A DNA stretch of 20,143 nt from Welwitschia mirabilis (GCA_051453625.1 JBOZIK010000001.1:3415045-3435187); one strand, 5' to 3'; shown: positions 7,990 to 20,118, counted from the first letter of the stretch. Notes: generated by a model from the sequence alone, not told the origin. Numbers and translations: made by a program.

Positions 7990-8335
7990 GTATAAAAATG
8001 TGGATGTCACATTTTTAAATCAAAGCACCATTTTAGTTTTTAGATATGAAAGATGGACTTTACAAGAGCAACATATGAAATTTTTATTTGCGAAAGATGG
8101 ATTTCACATTTCATTATAAGGGTAAGTAAAAGTAATTTGGCTATAGATTTTTCGACCTTACATTTTGGTATTAGATCAATGTTTAAAGTCTTTAATTGTA
8201 AAATTATAGATTTTAAATTTTGGTATCATAACAACATTTGTATTTTTTTGGTGTAAAACGTGGATTTTACTTTTTGATATTAAATCAAGTTAAATTTTTT
8301 GGATTAGAAAGTGGGTTTCACACTTAACAAATAAG
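7990..8335 (+). repeat. Degenerate tandem array, about 53-bp period, seven copies
   Basis: The core motif resembles AAAGATGGATTTCACATTTT followed by GGTATTAGATCAA in several copies. Anchors on TGGATTTCAC-like bases lie at 8001, 8054, 8098, about 8152, about 8208, 8261 and 8312, giving spacings of 44 to 56. Copies are too diverged for an ordinary repeat scan at high identity. An open frame at 8053-8256 lies inside the array and is a by-product of it, not a gene. Confidence 0.6.
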
Positions 8336-8404
8336 CGTAACGAATATTTCATAAATAGTGTTAAATATGATGAATTTGGTCTTATAACATTTATAAAATA
8401 AAGG

Positions 8405-8503
8405 GTGAAGAAGGAAGTAATCTTAACAAAGCACACATTTATTGATGAACAAGTAGCTGACATATTAATAAAGAAGCTACCAATTTTTAAACTAAAACAT
8501 TTA
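8405..8503 (+). pseudogene. RNase H tail of a second copia family
   Basis: An open frame reads VKKEVILTKHTFIDEQVADI then LIKKLPIFKLKHL. The ADI-TK-LP-FK-KHL pattern is the standard end of copia RNase H. It differs from the end at 4640-4716 (KTLNFDTFFHL), so it is another family. Nothing upstream in the 53-bp array reads as RT, so the fragment is short. A purine tract AAAGGAGAGA follows at about 8560-8569. Confidence 0.65.
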
Positions 8504-8570
8504 TTTTTAATGATGATCTTGATTCTAGTTGAATAAAATATTTTTGATTACATCATCTCAAAGGAGAGAT

Positions 8571-8859
8571 TAAAATAATTTAGGGTCTAATGAGTCATAA
8601 TTATTTTAAATTTATTATTGTTCTTAGGTATGCTAATTATATAAATAGTCTTTTATCTTTATTTTGTATCATGTAATGGGATTTACCCTTATTTATAAGA
8701 TGGATTAACATGCCAATAACTTTACTTATAAAAGGATATAATAGACTAATATTAATATTGATGAAAATAGATTAAAGTAGCTTGAAACCTCTCAAAATAA
8801 ATAAATGAAATATTACTAGTTTTGAGACTTAATTCTTTATACTTCATTTGTGCTTTCAA
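8571..8859 (+). repeat. Candidate short copia LTR
   Basis: Begins just after the purine tract at 8560-8569 and follows an RNase H tail, as a 3' LTR should. It contains TATATAAATAG at about 8639-8649 and an A-rich poly(A)-like stretch (AAAATAAATAAATGAAA near 8797). The end is placed loosely at TTTCA (8859). Terminal TG is not preserved and no second copy was found in the window, so borders are tentative. Confidence 0.4.
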
Positions 8860-11539
8860 GATTCATGCATGCTTAATTTTAGCTACAATCTAATACATGA
8901 TTTAATATGTCTACTATTTTATGCATATTTATGCCTTATTTTGCATTATATGATCAAATGTTTTATAGTTAAAGGAATATCAGATTAGGTATATTGAAGA
9001 CCTTTTGATTGTGTTAAAATGAGATCTATGAAATTTAATCAATATTTATAGTCTTTGAGGCCTCAAGGTTGCATTTAAGAACTCAAAGGTATTATTTGAT
9101 ATTTGATCAAACAGATGAAAAGGTTTTTGTTATTTTGGAGAAAGTTCACAAATAAGGATAAATTTCTTAATTTAAAACAATTTATGAAGAGTTTCCAAGA
9201 TTTTAAATGCATAGAGAGGCATCTTAACTAAAGGATTTTGACATTAGAAAGGTTTTTTTATGCCATATTAAATCTCTCATTTTAGGCACTCATAATATAG
9301 ATGTCTTTAACATCATAAACATGTAAAATCACTTGAAAATTTTATTTTACAAAAAGGCATCTTCAAAAAATCAAAGACATGTTCTATAAATTCATAAGCT
9401 TTTAGCAAATATTTTTATTACATGAAGATGTCTACATAGTATGAAGACATATTAGAAATACAAATATGTCTACTACAAAGTTCAAAGGTTTTAGTAAATA
9501 CATCTTTAACCTTCAAAGATGTTGCTAACTATTCATATGTTATTAGACTTCAAAGACATCAATTGTGCATTAAAAACAAAGTAATAGATCATTAAGATTT
9601 AATTAATAAACTATTAAAAATGAATACTAAAGTAAATCAACATATAAATTCAAGAAAACCCTTGTTTCATAAGTTAAATAATAATTTCTAAATAGTGATC
9701 AGGATTAACTATAACAATTCATAACTAGTATTGGGTATTGAAATATTATTGATGAAATCTTTAGATAGATCAATTATATTTAGTAAAAGATGTTTTATAC
9801 ATTATTAAACCAAAATAACATATTGTTTTAACTAAGTCCATTGGTTTAAAAACTATTTATGTATTAATAACAATAAAATATAGAACTTTATATCTCATAG
9901 CTCATATAAAAGAAAAGATGACATATTTGAATAATAGAATATTAAGAAATTAATAAGGAAGAGATTACTCAAGAATTGAAGAATTGATATTCTAGTATAT
10001 TATACTAAAAATCATTTTTTAATAAAGCTTTCAAAATAAATCTTTAGCATGCTAAACTTATAAATGATCTATTAAATAAAATATCTTAACTAAGGGAGTT
10101 TTTAAAGATTTAAAGGTAAACAATCTAAAATGTAAGAAATGCATTCTAAATAAGCTAAAAAGACATTCATTTAATAAGAGAAATTAAAATTCATAAGAAA
10201 TTTTAAACTAGTTTATTCTAATGTTTATGGAATAATGCTAATTGAAACATTGAAACATAACTATTATCTTTCCTTGTTATATTCTTAATTTTATAGATGT
10301 TTATTTCAAGAAAGTATCAATTCATTATTTTCAATATAATTTCAAGTATATGAGTATTTTTAATATTTGAGTATTGAAGTTGAAAATGACTCTATCTTTA
10401 AAACTAAGACTTCACATATCAATAAGGTAGGACATATGTCTTAAAGAAATTTAAGTAATTCCCAAAGATAAAAGAAATATGTCATCAAATAGTAGTTTTA
10501 GATATACCATAAAAAAATCATATCATGAAGCAAATAAATCATACACTTCTTAATATGANNNNNNNNNNTAAGTACTTATGATATCAATAACTAACCTACT
10601 CATTGATGGAAAGAGGCATTGAACATAAGTACTAAAATGTTAAGTAGTTCATGAGCCAGAATAGAAAACCATATAAAAGGTTATGAACAAAATGTTCAGA
10701 AGTGTAAAATTCTTTTAAGTGTTTAGATTATGTTATTATTTATTCATGTTATTATAAAATTACAATAAGATTTAACTACATTCCTAGCCAAGCATATCCA
10801 TTAAGTATGAGCGTGCCACTATTACTAAAAAAATATAGTTATCTCCAGGATTCTCATATGTGTGTATATGTATGTGTGTATACTATTGAATTTTATGATG
10901 TGAATCTAGGTTAAAACTAAATGTTATATAGTGTTTCTATTGAATAGTGATAAAACATTCCTTTTCACAACATAATATTTGAAAAATGTAAAAAGATATC
11001 ATTACTTTTCATATGAAAGTGAAGACTCATTACATAAAGAATAAAAATGGGACATATGTTTATCATTTTGCATATACTAGTGATTATTCTACATAAATTC
11101 TAATCTTATAGAAAGGGAATAACCATCGAAATGTAATGACTTAAGAGTGACTAACATAAGATATGTATTAATAGATTCACTAACTACTTAAACATGAACT
11201 TACATAATGGTAGAATTCTTAACAACAAGAGTACTAAGTGCATAAAATTTCTTTAAGTTTACATACTAAATAGGAGGTTTCTAATGAATAACATTTATAA
11301 GACAACCTAAAAGTAATTATTCCTAATCATACCTTTATAGATCAAGAACATCATTGATCATGCTAGATTTTAAAGGATTTAAGACCACATGAAGCAACAA
11401 AATTAAATGCTCATAAAAAAATTTCAATTCATTAGGTAAGGAAGGATTAAGAAACTAATGTTAATGATAATCCTCCATAAATTTATCTTATTTATAGTAG
11501 AGAACTAATGACATTCAAGAAAATATTAAATTATTTAGA
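8860..11539. other. AT-rich DNA, no readable gene; 10-N gap and microsatellite
   Basis: Both strands are full of stops, and I could not match any translated piece to a family. Between 9290 and 9570 the words ATGTCT, AAGACAT and CATCTT recur about nine times in both directions, probably by base composition or an old repeat. A gap of 10 N lies at 10559-10568, and a TG/TA microsatellite at 10856-10883. The left part of the copia element at 11540 may have decayed here beyond recognition. Confidence 0.6.
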
Positions 11540-12960
11540 GTAGTAACATGAAATTATCATGAAATATTAGTATTTAATATAAAAAGACACTTAGAATCTA
11601 GTACCATTACCAATAGAAAAAAAAGTGATAATAAACACATGGATATTCCAAAATAAGTACAATTTTAATGAAAAATTTAATAATCATAAGGAAAAATTGG
11701 TTTTAAAAGGATTTATTAGAAGAATGAAATTAATCACATAGAAGTATTTATATCAATAGTGGAATCATAGGCCATGTAAGCCTTGGTTGCATTAGTAGTA
11801 GAAAATATTTACATGAGTTAACTTAAGTGATTAAATGTAAAATGATAAAAGTAAAAGATGTGCAAAGTGATGAAGTCATTATATGGTTTAAAGCATGCAC
11901 CACATACATGATATAATAAGATAAGTGATATCTTAGTAAAGATGACATTTTAGATGTTGGAATACTAGGGTATTAATACAACATTATTTATCAAACTCAT
12001 AAAAGGTAAGGGAAAATGTCCTTTTGACTTTGTAGATGATATGCTAATCATAAAAAAGATGAAAAGATGATTATCAAAATGATGAAATATATTGGAAAGG
12101 AATTTGAAATCATATATTTGAGACTAATGAAGTCCTCCCCTAGTATAAAAGTTGCTTAAGAAAATAATTAAATTTTCTTAGATTAATTAAAGTACATTGG
12201 TAATATGTTTGAAAAATTTCACATGATGAAGTTAAAAATAATATTAACACCAATATAATAGAATCTAAAATTAGCCATTAATCAAAAATCGATAGTAAAT
12301 GAATCCTATCATTCAAAATTATTTGAGTTCTAACATAAATCATTTATACTAGGCCTAACACATCACACATAGTTAGGATGTGAGTGAGATATATGACTAA
12401 ACCAAAACATTAGAATGAATCTATTAGAGTTTTAAAGTATGTGAAAGAAACTTTAGTCTTCTATTTTATAAGATGATAGTTTAAAATAGATCTTTCTTAA
12501 ATTTAAACTTTAAAGCTTTTTGGAATAGATAAAATTCTATGATAAGGTACTTAAAATTCTTGGGATCTTCACTAATCTATTAGAGATTTAAGTAATAGAA
12601 TATTATAAAACACTCATTATCAAAATTAGAATATGTAAGAACATATGAAATGCGAAAGAAGGTAATCTATATAACAAAGTTATTAGAGGTTCTAGACATT
12701 TTTAAAAAAGGATCTACAAAGTTATATGTTTATAATTCATATGAAATTCACACGAAACATTTCCAGTTCTTCTTGATAAAATGAAGTACACTATAATTAA
12801 AGTCCATATAATATAAGAAATAGTTTTAAATTTTTTGGAAATAGTTTTAAATTTTTTGGAGATATGAAGTACACTATAATTAGTAGATTAGACTATAGAT
12901 ATTCTAATAAAGTCACTTGATAGAATTAAGTTCTAATAGTTTAAATATTAGTTGGAAGTT
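11540..12960 (+). pseudogene. Third copia pol: RT and RNase H, strongly decayed
   Basis: Blocks follow the copia RT order in one strand: DT-NLVPLPIEKK (11586 on, TAG at 11592 at the usual Trp), TWIFQNKYN and KLVLKGFI (11637-11730), SLYGLKHAP (11876-11902), DFVDDMLII (12026-12052, the copia VDDM box), KYIGNMFEKFHMMKLK and LTPI near 12190-12255, then RNase H pieces SKLEYV with KVIYITKLLEVL near 12620-12700, KLYVYNS near 12720, and DILIKSLDRIKF (12898-12933). More than ten stops and several shifts separate them. The wording differs from the Sirevirus-like copy (VDDM rather than YIDD, different ends), so this is another lineage; Tork-like is possible but not shown. Integrase and LTRs are not recognised. 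Confidence 0.75.
12781..12882 (+). repeat. Local duplication inside the third pol
   Basis: ATGAAGTACACTATAATTA occurs at 12781-12799 and again at 12864-12882, 83 bases apart. Between them a 21-base unit AAATAGTTTTAAATTTTTTGG is repeated head to tail at 12818-12838 and 12839-12859. The copies are exact, so the duplication is much younger than the decay of the surrounding RNase H sequence. Confidence 0.85.
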
Positions 12961-15091
12961 AACAGTATTAAGTCTACTAGAAAATTGACCACAATAAACA
13001 TATCCTTGAAAATAATTTAACTTTAATAACTTGATTTTACTTTATAACATTAGACTTCATAAATTTTCTAGAAAACTTGTATTTATATGGATTAGCTTTT
13101 TTAATAGATTTTAGCAGTTTTTTCCCATGATGTCATTAAAATTATAAACCTTAAAGATAATCTTTCATTAAAATTAAATTGTAAAAGATTTAATGACTTA
13201 AACCTTTTCACCTTCTATTTAAGTAATTAATGACTTGAATTATTCTCCCTTAAGTATTTCCTTCATTTTTTAATAAGAGGGGGAAAAATAACTTAGATGA
13301 AATTATAATATAAAAATGAGTTTTAATCATGTGAATAATTAGAATTTATCCTAGATAAAAGTTATTATACATTCATGATTGACTTATTTCATTTTATAAG
13401 TTATTTATATCTAAGATTCCTAATCATTTCTTATCTAATTAGAAACTAATGAAGTAAGGTCTTATTTATTTGCATATCAACTTGTATTACAATTCTTGAT
13501 TTTATTCTTCCCTCATCATACATTGAACTAGGCTCATGTTGTTATGATTCATGAAAAAATAATTATCCTTTGATATGGTAAAAAGATGATAAAGGTAAAG
13601 TGACATAAAAAGTAAAACATATGGTCAAAAAATAAAAGAAAAAAGAATATTAAAAAATATATATGACAAAATAATAAAAAATAAAACTTAATTCATAAAG
13701 AGTTATAAACCAAAAATTATTAATTCCCATTAAATAATAATGATAAGCTTGAGGATAATATGTAGTTATTTTCATCTACTAAGGATGTAGTAATGAAATA
13801 CCTAGTAGTATTATCTGGTGCTAGGGAGTACTAACACATTGTATGAAAGGGATGATAGTTTTATAGTTTGATATCATTCACCAATAATATAAAGATATGA
13901 TGTCATCTTATTTAGAGAATGTTAATTACTAATTCTATTAACTTTTAAAAGTATAAATTATCCCTTTGTATGAAGATAAATATTATATGTAGGTTAGGAT
14001 TTCTTTTTTCATTAAGGACTATAGTCTTTCATTTCAGTAGTTATGATAAAAAGGTATAATGCAATCAAACAATGATGTATGAAAATCATAATTAGATATT
14101 TTCATAACTAGTTTGAAGTCATAAGCATGATATTATTTAGGATGTAAAATTTTCAAAGGTTACTAAACATAATAAATATTTTCTCCTTTTTTATTTTATG
14201 CTTTATGCATTTATAACATAGATACCCTTTTTCATGTTATGAAATTAAGATCCTTACCCAATTTATTTTCATTTACTTTACTAGACATGATATCTTTGAT
14301 AAGGCACTAATAAGATGCACCATGATACTACACTTAGGAAAAAGAAAACCTTAGTGTAAAATTTTTTATATATTATTTCCTATAAAATCAAGCTCTAAAG
14401 GCTGCAAAAGAAGAGAAAAAATAAAAATTAGTTTTTAAATAAATCAAGTTAAGTTTAGACTCTCGATCATAATCCACTTAACTTTACTAGATTAAAATCA
14501 AGTATTCCCCTCCAATTTTTTTATATTGGTCCTTAATTTATTTTTACACTTAACATCACCTATTAATTTTTAATTTCATTACACATTATGTAATTAATTG
14601 GTAGTAAATCTTGAATGATGGTAGGAATAAATAACCTTATGTGGAAACTAATTTCTATTAGGCTATCTTATCATCTAGGCTTACTGTACACTTTTTAACT
14701 ATTATTAGTTTTGATCATATAGAGATTCATGTTTCGCTTAGATGGAAATATCCTAAGAACTACAAGGTCTATATTTAAATGCATACCTTAGTAATGAAGG
14801 GTGTATTGGATGAAGTTTAGAAGCATAGTAATAGGATCTATCTAGATTTCATCATTAAGTTAAGAAGGAGGCATAACTGAACTCAGCTAAAATTTACTAA
14901 ATCTAATTTATAACTAAGATAACTAAAATTAACCAATGACTTAGACATTTCATCAAGGTAATTCAAACTTTCCCTTTTTCTTTTTTTTCAAGATAATAAT
15001 TATCCTTGAAAGAGACATGATAACTTTTTGTATTAGAATTAAGACCTAAAATTCATAACGTTTTTCACTTTAATAATCTAATTATTTAGAT

Positions 15092-15125
15092 CCCTTATGT
15101 AAACTTTGCTATATTTACATAAGGG
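15092..15125. repeat. Perfect 12-bp inverted repeat with neighbouring hairpins
   Basis: CCCTTATGTAAA (15092-15103) and its exact complement TTTACATAAGGG (15114-15125) flank a 10-base loop. Nearby lie TCAAGATAAT/ATTATCCTTGA (14988-15009, one bulged base) and CATGTAA/TTACATG (15168-15189, T-rich loop), with an A9T5 tract between. The cluster may be a mobile-element end or a cruciform-forming site. Function unknown. Confidence 0.6.
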
Positions 15126-16860
15126 TTTAAGAAAAAAAAATTTTTCCTTTTTTTTTTCTTCTTTATGCATGTAATATTTTTTTTACATGTTTGTGAGGTT
15201 AATATTATTATTTATTCATGGTGAAATATAGATATTCTTCTATCTATTGTTAATGTATGATAATATCGAAGAGTGCCCTAGTGATCCAAATAATATATGG
15301 CCAAACCAAACTTTTACCAAATAACCTAAGACTTCCATTTGTAGTATAGTTCCAACGCTGTTCTTTCATGAGGATAAATGTGATGAACTATCAATTAATA
15401 AAGCATAATAAAAATAATCAATAATGTCTAAAATGTATGCAAATGCTTAGGAATGTGGAATAGCTTTAAGATTTAGCTTAATAACTTTGAATATATCAAG
15501 AGTCTTTATTAAGCTTATATAACTTCACTCCTTAAGTTCAATGATTCATGCTAAGTTTATCAATTAATTTCAATCATAGTGACATAATGACATCCACTAT
15601 TTAAGTGTTGGTGATATATTCAAGCCACTTTAACCTTTATAATAAGAATATTATAATTATGAAAGGTAGGTTTCATCCAAGATCCATTAAATAAAGATTT
15701 AGGTTATAAAACTAAAATGGAAGCAAGAAGGATCACACATGAAATTCAAAAGTACTTAACATGCCTTAGCCAAATCTAAGCATAACAAGTGTGACGCAAT
15801 CACAAGTTGATATCAAAGTAATGAACTAAAAAAAACATGCAATAATTTATTGTCAAAATGAGTGAAAGAACAAAATTATTGAAAAGAACTTAATGCTAAT
15901 CTAAGAAACATTATGTAATATTAAAAACTAGTCCATCCCTAATGGAAGATTTATAAAGAACTCATGATGAAAGCTCAACTAGTTTTTTTTAATATTAATA
16001 TGATAATGAATTAATAGATTCCTTAATTACATCAAAGTAGGTTATTTATAAACTAATTTAGGATTACAAATTAGGGTTCCAAGTCATAATGAGGTCAATC
16101 TTTAGCCATGGATCTAGTTTTAGGGGTTTCTTTTACAAAATATTTGCCATTTAGAACTGATATTAGCTATTCTTTAGATATATTTCTTATAGTAGAAAGG
16201 ATTAGAAACACAAGTTTTGGCCTATTCTTTGAATCGGAATCTATGCTACCACTTATTAAACTAGTTATACCATCTAATCAGTTTAGCATAACTCTGGCTT
16301 TTAGTCCATGAATCTACATTTAGCACAAAACATGATAAGATCATAAGCAAATACAAGAAATTAGTTTTTGTAGTAAAATTTAGTCATAACAATGCAAAAT
16401 GATTAAAATTATAGTATTAATGTCATAATCATGTAAAACTAGCTCAAAGTACTTATTTTAAGTGTTAATTTTCGCATGTTATTATAGCCCCTGATGAACA
16501 TCTTATCAGTTCCTTAAGCAAAGAATGAGAAATGATGAATAGAATGAAAAGTTGTAATGATAAAAGTTTCCAAGTATAAGACTTTAATGTGCTAAATTTT
16601 ACTTAATTTTAAAATGATGGAGGTACATTAATCAAGTGATATACTAACTTTCCAACAAGCATTTTTAATTATGTTTCTAATATAACATGATATATCATTG
16701 ATGTTGAAATGAAATGTAAAAGCGAGCAAAAAACCATGAACCTTATTTTATTAACTAGTAACAACACATACATTAAAGGAGAAAAAATACAAATGCATAG
16801 TATGAATAATAAACATCCTAGATAATAGATCATCTATGTAAAGTAGCTTTACGGTTAAGC

Positions 16861-16949
16861 CTTTTTCTTTTCCTCTCTCTTTCTTATTTCTTTCTCTATC
16901 CTCCTCTTAATTTCTTTTTTTATTTTTTTAATCAAATTCCTTTTTTTCC
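16861..16949 (+). repeat. Pyrimidine-rich tract (C/T)
   Basis: About 90 bases almost free of G, rich in CTTT and TCTC words. On the - strand it is a purine tract lying downstream of the - strand ORF3-like frame. It is not compact enough to call a PPT. Confidence 0.6.
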
Positions 16950-17044
16950 ATAATCTCCCAATCCATGTTTTATTTAATTTAGATAATTATTCTAGAAAAG
17001 TCTTACTAGAATAAGAAGAAATTAATTAGTAATTGAAGAATAAC

Positions 17045-18165
17045 AGAGAAGATGGTACATGTGAAGATTCATCCTTAGGTTCCTTGCCTCTTCTTCTACT
17101 AACATGAGGAGCAGGAGGAGGAGAACAAAATTCAGTTGCTTGCTATATTCCTATGGATGTTTTTTTAATTGTGTTCTTTAATGCCTTGTAATCCAATTTG
17201 AATCATTAATCATCTAAATTTAAGTAATATTTCTAGAGGTAATGGTCTTAATTAAGGCTCTATCCCAACTATCACATGGTAAAGAGGAATTAATGGCATT
17301 TTAAAGAAATTATGTTATTAAAAAAGATAAGGGTAAATTTATTTTAGTGCCAAAATGCTCTAAAATGATGCTAAAGAGGCATTCAAATAAATCAAAGAGT
17401 TTACTATCCTATATGATACAAATCACATCTAGATGAATGATATAGGAATCAATTACATGGGGGGTACATAGAATATTTCTAATGATAAAATGAAAAAGAG
17501 CTAACTGGTTCTTATGTAAACAAGTACATGGAATAACTCCTCCTCTATTGAATGCATATTCTACATCTAATGCATCACAATAATAGCTAAGGGTTTTTGT
17601 AAGTATGAATGGCAAATTGTTAGGGTGTTCTAATCCTAAAATATTCTCAAAATTTTTAAAGAAATCGAAAAATATACATGGTGGACTTTAAAATGGATTA
17701 CTCAAGGGTATTTCTCATTCATGTATGCATTCTTGCAGAACTATGTTACTTCCTTTGGGTAGTAATATGTCCATTCCTTCTTTAACAAGTATGTACAATG
17801 ATGTGACTCAACCCTTTACAAGTAAATAGGTGGAAACATGAATAATAATAAAGATAAAATACCTTATTTAATGAAATCACCTTGCCTCCCACTCATGACC
17901 ACTGCAAGTTATTATGAAAGGATAGAAAGCAAGAGAAAAATGGATGAAAGAAGATAATTTAGAAGATAAAAGAATTTTTTTCCAAAATGATGTCAAAATA
18001 GTAAAAATTGAAAACAAAAAATGATTTGGACTCACTAATAAATTTAACAAAGAGGGGACATGAAAGTAAAACTAAGAGACTTTTGTAGCAAGTCTAATTT
18101 AATAAAATGTGAGCAGTGTTAGTTGATCTGAATGGTAGTGCTAGTGGATCTAGAAGGTGTACTAC
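17045..18165 (-). pseudogene. Broken reading frame like plant retroelement third ORF / putative plant transposon protein
   Basis: Reading the - strand from about 18165: a Ser/Thr/Pro start (SSTPSRSTSTT), FVKFISESKSFF near 18040, and SFHNNLQWS near 17910, which resembles the FYxNL block of this family. Then, in one frame from about 17850, YLLVKG, SLYILVKEGMDILLPKGS, ECIHE, FFDFFKNFENILGLEHPN and DALDVEYAFNRGG, and LFHFIIRNILCTPHVIDSYI then HLDVICII. Stops in that frame are TGA 17808-17810, TGA 17715-17717, TAA 17688-17690 and TAG 17409-17411. Reading resumes with LFECLFSIILEHFG and, after a shift, KMPLIPLYHV (near 17280), then a basic Pro-rich tail PPPAPHVSRRRGKEPKDESS (17050-17130). The LHH-I-NIL-P and LPxxxLxTxxF-like pattern fits the 'putative plant transposon protein' family by memory only. 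No pol was found next to it. Confidence 0.45.
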
Positions 18166-18980
18166 TTAAATAGACTACAAGCACTTAAATTTAGCTAATA
18201 GATGAATCTAGTCATGAGGAAAATTATTGCAGCAAGCATGATGTGAAAACAAGATTCTAATGCATGATTTATATAAGTAAACATTAAAATTTAGGCTATA
18301 AGATCTTGGTTATCATTAATAATTTAGATTACATTTCCCATGAATTAAATTTGGATGGTAAGATCACATCACAAGAAGACTAGGCTAAAGTATGCTTCTT
18401 TAGTAATTTCTTCCTAATATGAAATGAATGAAAATGAAGTGGGTGAATGTGATAAATGCATAAAATGATGGAAATTATCATGCTACCACATAAATAATGA
18501 ATAAATAAGATAAAGAAAATTAAGAAAAATATCCAACTATGTGAAATTAAACCTTTTTAGGTATTTTTTTCCCATTAGTTTTAATTAGTTGATCCTTTGT
18601 CAAAACAAAGAGAAGAGGAAGTAAAATCTTTTCAAGATAAGGATAGTTAATAAACATCAAGTTATAATTAATTAAAGGAAGCATACCACTAAAATCTCTA
18701 ATCCCACCTTGATTTCATGTTAATTCCATTCCACTACCATGGGAGACTTACTTTAAAAATTTAATCAAATCTAGCATTTAGCATTGTGACATCTTCTTCC
18801 AACAAAATTAAGGTGATATTTATGAAGAATTTAGTGATATAATACTAATAAGAATCTGTATTCCTTATGTAAGTTGAGTGTTTTACAAATCAATCATTAT
18901 AGTTGCATTTCTAATGAGCATCCATATCCTTAATGTAGTTGATTATCATAAATAACATTGATTCATAAAATTTTATCCTT

Positions 18981-19127
18981 TTGTTGTGGTGTGAATTTAT
19001 GAAATCTTAAAGTTCTTAGATAAACTTGTAAATCATATAACTTGCAGAAAAACTTTGTTGTGATGCGAATTTATGCAATCTTGAAGTCCTTAGATAAATT
19101 TGTAAATCATATAACTTGCAGAAAAAC
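18981..19127 (+). repeat. 74-bp tandem duplication, two copies
   Basis: Units start TTGTTGTG at 18981 and 19055 and end GCAGAAAAAC at 19053 and 19127. They differ at about six of 73 bases, five of these being transitions. One copy carries GCGAAT where the other has GTGAAT. A frame open over 19042-19245 lies across the second copy and is not a gene. Confidence 0.85.
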
Positions 19128-19908
19128 ACATGGTAGTATATACAAAAGTTCACTCAAATGTCATAATCCCAACGAAGGCATTAGGCTCAAAGTTAGAGAA
19201 TTGATTTCCAAATGTATTTTTATTCTTTTATCTTATAAAAAATAAAAGTAAATAACAATCAAAAAAGTAATACATGATAAATGAAGCTAAAATGTGGTGT
19301 ATGGAAATAGAAATGAATTGGATTCTACTTAGATCCTAGTTCTTCTATCACAAGAACTATCTATCTATAATTTAAGTTAATTAAGAAGAGTTTCTGACTA
19401 GTTCCTAATTAATTTAAACTATGAGATAAACCAAGTAAAATATTCAATATGCAATATAGAATTGAAATGAAATAATAATGCAAAGCCTAAATTAACCAAG
19501 TCAACCTTAACAAATATTGCTCTTATAATCTAAATAAATCAAAGAACTATCACTTAACTATGACTAACTTAAACCACAATGGATATTCACAAAATTGGAA
19601 TGAAAACTATAATTATATTAATTTAAATAATTTTACATCCACTTAGAGCAAAATAATAATAGCTTAATGGAAAAGACTTAACCTAATACCAGGAGAAATC
19701 CTTTCTATAGCTACTAGATAGACCTCTTGTCCTTTACTCTTTTGTTATAAGTATATCAAGTATAAAAAATGGAAACAGGAGTGAAAGAGGTAAAGGGTCT
19801 TTATATTTTTGCATTATGATACTAGAAACTAAACCCTAAAAGTTGAAAAAGAAACCCTAACAGCCCATATGGGTCTCTTGACCCCATTACAAAGATATTT
19901 CTTTTCGA

Positions 19909-20118
19909 CCATATAAAAATAGTTATCATCCTGACTATTGTTAGGATGACATAAGGGACGTTATCCTATATCAAAATATCTTCATACCCTATTTTTAACC
20001 TAGCAAATTCTATCCATATTAGTAGTGTTGTCATCTTTCCTATTGTATGATTGACATAGGGGACAATAGTCTTCCTTATCTTCAATCTCAAAGGTAAATT
20101 ATTGTTTTGCATCATGAA
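19909..20118 (+). repeat. 105-bp degenerate duplication
   Basis: CCATAT at 19909 and at 20014 begin two units. Matching words in the same order are AGTTATCATC / TGTTGTCATC, CTATTGT at 19935 and 20040, and GACATAAGGGAC / GACATAGGGGAC. About 60 bases align well, then similarity fades. Confidence 0.55.

Larger units (their letters stand above)
12961..16984. other. AT-rich DNA, no readable gene
   Basis: No family-level match was found on either strand. A purine tract AAGAGGGGGAAAAA at 13275-13288, 315 bases after the third pol ends, could be that element's PPT, but no LTR border is clear. Three hairpins lie at 14988-15125 and 15168-15189, listed separately. A 67-codon open frame at 16108-16311 resembles no protein I know. 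The pyrimidine tract at 16861-16949 is listed separately. Confidence 0.5.

Noticed and set aside
9290-9570. Recurring AAGACAT / ATGTCT words
   Set aside because: Spacing is irregular and orientation mixed. I could not separate this from composition bias.
15092-15140. Hairpin followed by A/T tract resembling a bacterial terminator
   Set aside because: The window is plant nuclear DNA, the stem is AT-rich, and no transcription unit ends there.
16108-16311. 67-codon + strand open frame
   Set aside because: No recognised motif and no context. Length is within chance expectation for 20 kb in six frames.
16826-16852. YIDD-like reading on the - strand (reverse transcriptase box)
   Set aside because: No other RT block stands on either side in any frame, so it is taken as chance.
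19831-19860. AAACCCTAA words considered as telomere repeat
   Set aside because: Only two separate copies, not a tandem array. A telo-box or chance is more likely.
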